Part shown: one piece after another, positions 45,987 to 48,419 of the stretch
How positions within the stretch are numbered: position 1 is the first letter of the stretch
Layout: each line of letters opens with the position of its first letter
DNA from: Jannaschia marina
Lineage (GTDB): Bacteria; Pseudomonadota; Alphaproteobacteria; Rhodobacterales; Rhodobacteraceae
Assembly (NCBI RefSeq): GCF_013404595.1
Contig: NZ_JABVAX010000019.1
Coordinates: forward strand, 1-48,419
DNA length: 48,419 nt
Direction of reading: 5' to 3'
The notes under the pieces: model-generated
Told to the model about the DNA's origin: nothing
Seen by the model: the letters and a program-made list of their open reading frames with translations, nothing else
Databases searched by the model: none
Translations under genes and position numbers: made by a program

Positions 45987-46295
45987 ATGAAAAGCCAGAA
46001 TATCCGTATCCGGCTCAAGGCGTTCGATTACCGCGTGCTCGATGCCAGCACGCAGGAGATCGTGGCCACGGCCAAGCGGACCGGCGCGCAGGTGCGCGGT
46101 CCGATCCCGCTCCCCAACAAGATCGAGCGTTTCACCGTCCTGCGCGGTCCGCACATCGACAAGAAGTCGCGCGACCAGTGGGAAATCCGCACGCACAAGC
46201 GGATGCTCGACATCGTCGACCCGACGCCGCAGACCGTGGACGCGCTCATGAAGCTCGACCTCGCCGCCGGCGTCGACGTCCAGATCTCGGTCTAA
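45987..46295 (+). CDS. rpsJ: 30S ribosomal protein S10
   Basis: A 102-residue S10 (NusE). Conserved strings are [23 protein letters not shown] and [17 protein letters not shown]. Besides its ribosomal role it binds NusB in antitermination and NusG in coupling. The ATG at 45987 is in frame; an ATG five bases earlier opens only a two-codon frame (ATG ACA TGA) overlapping the real start. It is the first gene of the S10 operon. Confidence 0.98.
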   Translation: MKSQNIRIRLKAFDYRVLDASTQEIVATAKRTGAQVRGPIPLPNKIERFTVLRGPHIDKKSRDQWEIRTHKRMLDIVDPTPQTVDALMKLDLAAGVDVQISV

Positions 46296-46307
46296 GGAGG
46301 GCACGAT

Positions 46308-47180
46308 ATGCTGCGTTCCGGAGTGATCGCGAAGAAGGTGGGCATGACCCGCCTGTTCATGGAAGACGGGAAGCAGATCCCCGTCACCGTGCTGCAGCTC
46401 GACGGTCTTCAGGTCGTGGGTCAGCGCACGGAAGACAAGCACGGCTACACCGCCGTTCAGCTGGGTGCGGGCACGGCAAAGGCCAAGCGCACGTCCCAAG
46501 CGATGCGCGGCGTGTTCAAGGCCGCCGGCGTCGAGCCCAAGCGCAAGATCGCGGAGTTCCGCGTCGACGCCGAGGCGCTCATCGAAGTGGGCGAGGAGAT
46601 CATCGCCGACCACTACTTCGAGGGCCAGTTCGTCGACGTCTCGGGCACCTCGATCGGTAAGGGCTTCGCAGGTGCGATGAAGCGGCACAACTTCGGCGGT
46701 CTGCGGGCCTCCCACGGTGTGTCGATCTCCCACCGCTCGCACGGCTCCACCGGCCAGTGTCAGGACCCGGGCAAGGTGTTCAAGGGCAAGAAGATGGCCG
46801 GTCACATGGGTGCCGCCCGCGTGACCACGCAGAACCTGCAGGTCATCCGCACCGACACCGACCGTGGCCTCATCATGGTCAAGGGTGCCGTTCCCGGCTC
46901 CAAGGGTGGCTGGGTCACGATCAAGGATGCGGTGAAGAAGCCCTTCCCCGAGACCGCGATCGTCCCCGCCGCGCTGATGTCGGCCAAGAAGGAAGCCATC
47001 AAGGCCGCCGAGGAAGCCGCAGCCCAGGCCGAAGCCGAAGCCAAGGCCGCCGAGGAGGCACTTGCCGCCGAGCAGGCCGCCGCCGAGGAAGCCGCGCTGA
47101 AGGAAGCCGAAGCCCAGATCGCCGAGGAGTCCGCCGACACCGACAACTCCGACGCCGAGAAGAAGGAAGGTGACGAATGA
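46308..47180 (+). CDS. rplC: 50S ribosomal protein L3 with acidic tail
   Basis: A 290-residue L3, longer than the usual 205-220. The core (about 1-218) has [35 protein letters not shown] and [18 protein letters not shown] landmarks. From about 220 the chain becomes an Ala/Glu-rich, probably helical tail of about 70 residues ending KKEGDE. A similar tail is seen in related rhodobacters. AGGAGGG precedes the ATG. It overlaps rplD as ATGA. Confidence 0.95.
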   Translation: MLRSGVIAKKVGMTRLFMEDGKQIPVTVLQLDGLQVVGQRTEDKHGYTAVQLGAGTAKAKRTSQAMRGVFKAAGVEPKRKIAEFRVDAEALIEVGEEIIADHYFEGQFVDVSGTSIGKGFAGAMKRHNFGGLRASHGVSISHRSHGSTGQCQDPGKVFKGKKMAGHMGAARVTTQNLQVIRTDTDRGLIMVKGAVPGSKGGWVTIKDAVKKPFPETAIVPAALMSAKKEAIKAAEEAAAQAEAEAKAAEEALAAEQAAAEEAALKEAEAQIAEESADTDNSDAEKKEGDE

Positions 47181-47794
47181 AACTCGATGTCATCACCCTG
47201 GACGGCGGCAAAGCCGGGTCCGTCGAGCTGAGCGACGACATCTTCGGTCAGGAGCCGCGCCGCGACATCCTGTTCCGCGTCGTCCGTTGGCAGCGCAACA
47301 AGGCGCAGGCCGGGACCCACAAGGTCAAGACCCGCACCGAGGTCAGCTACTCCACGAAGAAGATCGTGCGTCAGAAGGGCTCGGGCGGGGCACGCCACGG
47401 CTCGCGCAAGGCGCCGATCTTCCGCAAGGGCGGCGTCTACAAGGGCCCCACGCCCCGCAGCCACGCGCACGACCTTACGAAGAAGGTCCGCAAGATGGGT
47501 CTTTGCCACGCGCTGTCGTCGAAGGCGCAGGCGGGCAAGCTGGTCGTGCTCGACGAGCTGAGCGCCGCCGGCAAGACCTCGGCCCTCGCCAAGCAGGTCA
47601 AGGAGCTCGGCTGGAAGCGCGCGCTCATCATCGACGGTGCACAGGTGAACGAGGAGTTCGCGCAGGCCGCGCGTAACCTCGACACCGTGGACGTGCTGCC
47701 GTCGATGGGCGCCAACGTCATGGACATCCTCAAGCGTGACACGCTCGTGCTCACGAAGGCGGGTGTCGAAGCCCTGGAGGCCCGACTGAAATGA
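47177..47794 (+). CDS. rplD: 50S ribosomal protein L4
   Basis: A 205-residue L4 of normal length. The exit-tunnel loop region [24 protein letters not shown] and [20 protein letters not shown] segments are present. In E. coli L4 represses the S10 operon. The ATG overlaps the rplC stop and the stop overlaps the rplW start, both as ATGA, so L3, L4 and L23 are translationally coupled. Confidence 0.98.
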   Translation: MKLDVITLDGGKAGSVELSDDIFGQEPRRDILFRVVRWQRNKAQAGTHKVKTRTEVSYSTKKIVRQKGSGGARHGSRKAPIFRKGGVYKGPTPRSHAHDLTKKVRKMGLCHALSSKAQAGKLVVLDELSAAGKTSALAKQVKELGWKRALIIDGAQVNEEFAQAARNLDTVDVLPSMGANVMDILKRDTLVLTKAGVEALEARLK

Positions 47795-48075
47795 ACACCT
47801 ACGACGTGATCCGCAAACCGATCATCACCGAGAAGGCGACCATGGCCTCCGAGGCCAACGCCGTCGTCTTCGAAGTGGCGATCGACGCGAACAAGCCGCA
47901 GATCAAATCTGCCGTCGAGGAGCTCTTCGGCGTGAAGGTGAAGGCCGTGAACACGACCATCACCAAGGGCAAGACCAAGCGCTTCCGCGGCCAGATGGGC
48001 AAGCGGAAGGACGTGAAGAAGGCCTACGTCACGCTCGAAGAGGGCAACACGATTGATGTGACGACGGGGCTGTAA
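47791..48075 (+). CDS. rplW: 50S ribosomal protein L23
   Basis: A 94-residue L23 at the tunnel exit, docking site for SRP and trigger factor. Landmarks are [29 protein letters not shown] and [19 protein letters not shown]. It normally precedes rplB directly. Here it is followed by a hairpin, a strong terminator and an AT-rich gene stump, so the S10 operon is broken at this point. Confidence 0.97.
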   Translation: MNTYDVIRKPIITEKATMASEANAVVFEVAIDANKPQIKSAVEELFGVKVKAVNTTITKGKTKRFRGQMGKRKDVKKAYVTLEEGNTIDVTTGL

Positions 48076-48119
48076 GCCGAAGGGTGGGCATCACATGCCC
48101 ACTGCTTGTCACGAGACAT

Positions 48120-48147
48120 AAGGCCCCGCCGGAGACGGCGGGGCCTT
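48120..48147 (+). terminator. Terminator after rplW
   Basis: Twelve-base arms AAGGCCCCGCCG (48120-48131) and CGGCGGGGCCTT (48136-48147) flank the loop GAGA. A weaker hairpin, GTGGGCA/TGCCCAC (48084-48102), precedes it. There is no long T-run after the stem, but the 3' arm itself ends in TT. Confidence 0.75.
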
Positions 48148-48186
48148 ACGCCTAGCTTACCCACAGTTAAGAAACGGGCAGACAGG

Positions 48187-48299
48187 ATGAAGAAAGTATT
48201 TGTATTCTGGGATAACTCTAACGTCTTCATTGGCGCGAAAGCGGCGTACCGGGAAACACAGAAGCAATTTCCTTATTCAGCACGTATCGATTTTCACAA
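48187..48299 (+). pseudogene. NYN-domain protein gene, 5' part, cut by IS3-family IS
   Basis: An ATG at 48187 opens MKKVFVFWDNSNVFIGAK, the first strand and DNSN acidic motif typical of NYN (PIN-like, LabA-type) nuclease-fold domains. After about 37 native codons the frame enters the IS left repeat at 48300 and stops within it. By my count the native part is about 42 per cent GC, far below its neighbours, and its codons are AT-rich, which points to horizontal acquisition. The ribosome-binding site is poor. The 3' part, if kept, lies beyond the IS. Confidence 0.65.
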
Positions 48300-48419
48300 T
48301 GAGGTGCTCCCTGGAAATTGGACGCTGACGGGAGCTACGATCTGAGGTCATCTTGGTCTTCGAGAAGGAGACGGACGAGATGGCGAAGAGGAAGCGGCAC
48401 GCGGCCGCGTTCAAGGCGA
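48300..48419 (+). mobile_element. IS3-family insertion sequence, left end (partial)
   Basis: The left inverted repeat (48300-48323) begins TGAGGTGCTCCC and mirrors the IS end at 97-120. At 48380 an ATG preceded by AGGAG opens MAKRKRHAAAFKA, the usual start of IS3-family OrfA helix-turn-helix proteins, and runs off the window. Orientation is the same as the IS remnant at position 1, so the two flank this segment as direct copies. Confidence 0.78.

Overview
The window reads as high-GC alphaproteobacterial chromosome, most likely from the Rhodobacteraceae/Roseobacter group (genus not determined). The grounds are a short HprK next to chvI-chvG and a mannose-type EIIA/HPr pair, a methylsuccinyl-CoA dehydrogenase of the ethylmalonyl-CoA pathway, a DUF6473-like protein, a HIG1 mini-protein beside a PduO-type adenosyltransferase and etfBA, and two tuf genes flanking the ribosomal/RNA polymerase superoperons. 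Both ends lie inside IS3-family insertion sequence: the last codons of a transposase and its right inverted repeat at 1-120, and the left inverted repeat and transposase start at 48300-48419. The window therefore looks like the DNA between two same-orientation IS copies, possibly a contig that broke at a repeat.

Layout. (a) 1-5718: IS end, a gene stump cut by the IS, methylsuccinyl-CoA dehydrogenase, a TauE/SafE permease, two tandem DUF3859-like secreted proteins and pckA. (b) 5719-10635: a divergent control region with a perfect CtrA-type site, then chvI-chvG-hprK-rapZ-EIIA-HPr. (c) 10648-17002, mostly leftward: 3-hydroxybutyryl-CoA dehydrogenase, etfA/etfB, PduO-type cobalamin adenosyltransferase, HIG1 protein, SDR and SH3 proteins, with a rightward DUF6473-like gene between. 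(d) 17225-22483: parC, a lipoprotein, tuf copy 1, a small secreted-protein gene and tRNA-Trp(CCA). (e) 22591-37072: a chemoreceptor gene, then secE-nusG-rplKAJL-rpoBC. (f) 37220-39806: two rhamnosyltransferase-like genes around an EamA transporter. (g) 40104-44506: rpsL-rpsG-fusA-tuf copy 2. (h) 44773-45615: two small secreted-protein genes, one a paralogue of that beside tuf copy 1. (i) 45987-48075: rpsJ-rplC-rplD-rplW, then a terminator and an AT-rich NYN-domain gene cut by the IS, where rplB would normally follow.

How the genes fit together. Mcd, ETF, the cobalamin adenosyltransferase, 3-hydroxybutyryl-CoA dehydrogenase and PckA fit C2/PHB-type carbon assimilation by the ethylmalonyl-CoA pathway feeding gluconeogenesis. 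Mcd passes electrons to ETF, and the pathway's mutases need adenosylcobalamin. ChvG-ChvI and the regulatory PTS are beside pckA and plausibly tune this. The rest is the core transcription/translation block, broken at several points by accessory genes (chemoreceptor, glycosyltransferases with transporter, small secreted proteins, NYN gene).

The most unusual structure is at the tuf genes. Each tuf stop codon lies in a three-arm sequence where a central arm can pair with the gene's own last codons or with a second copy of them 74 bp downstream. The similarity between the two loci continues, in pieces, into related terminators and paralogous small secreted-protein genes, suggesting an old segmental duplication kept uniform over tuf by gene conversion. 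All calls come from reading sequence; no database search was run.
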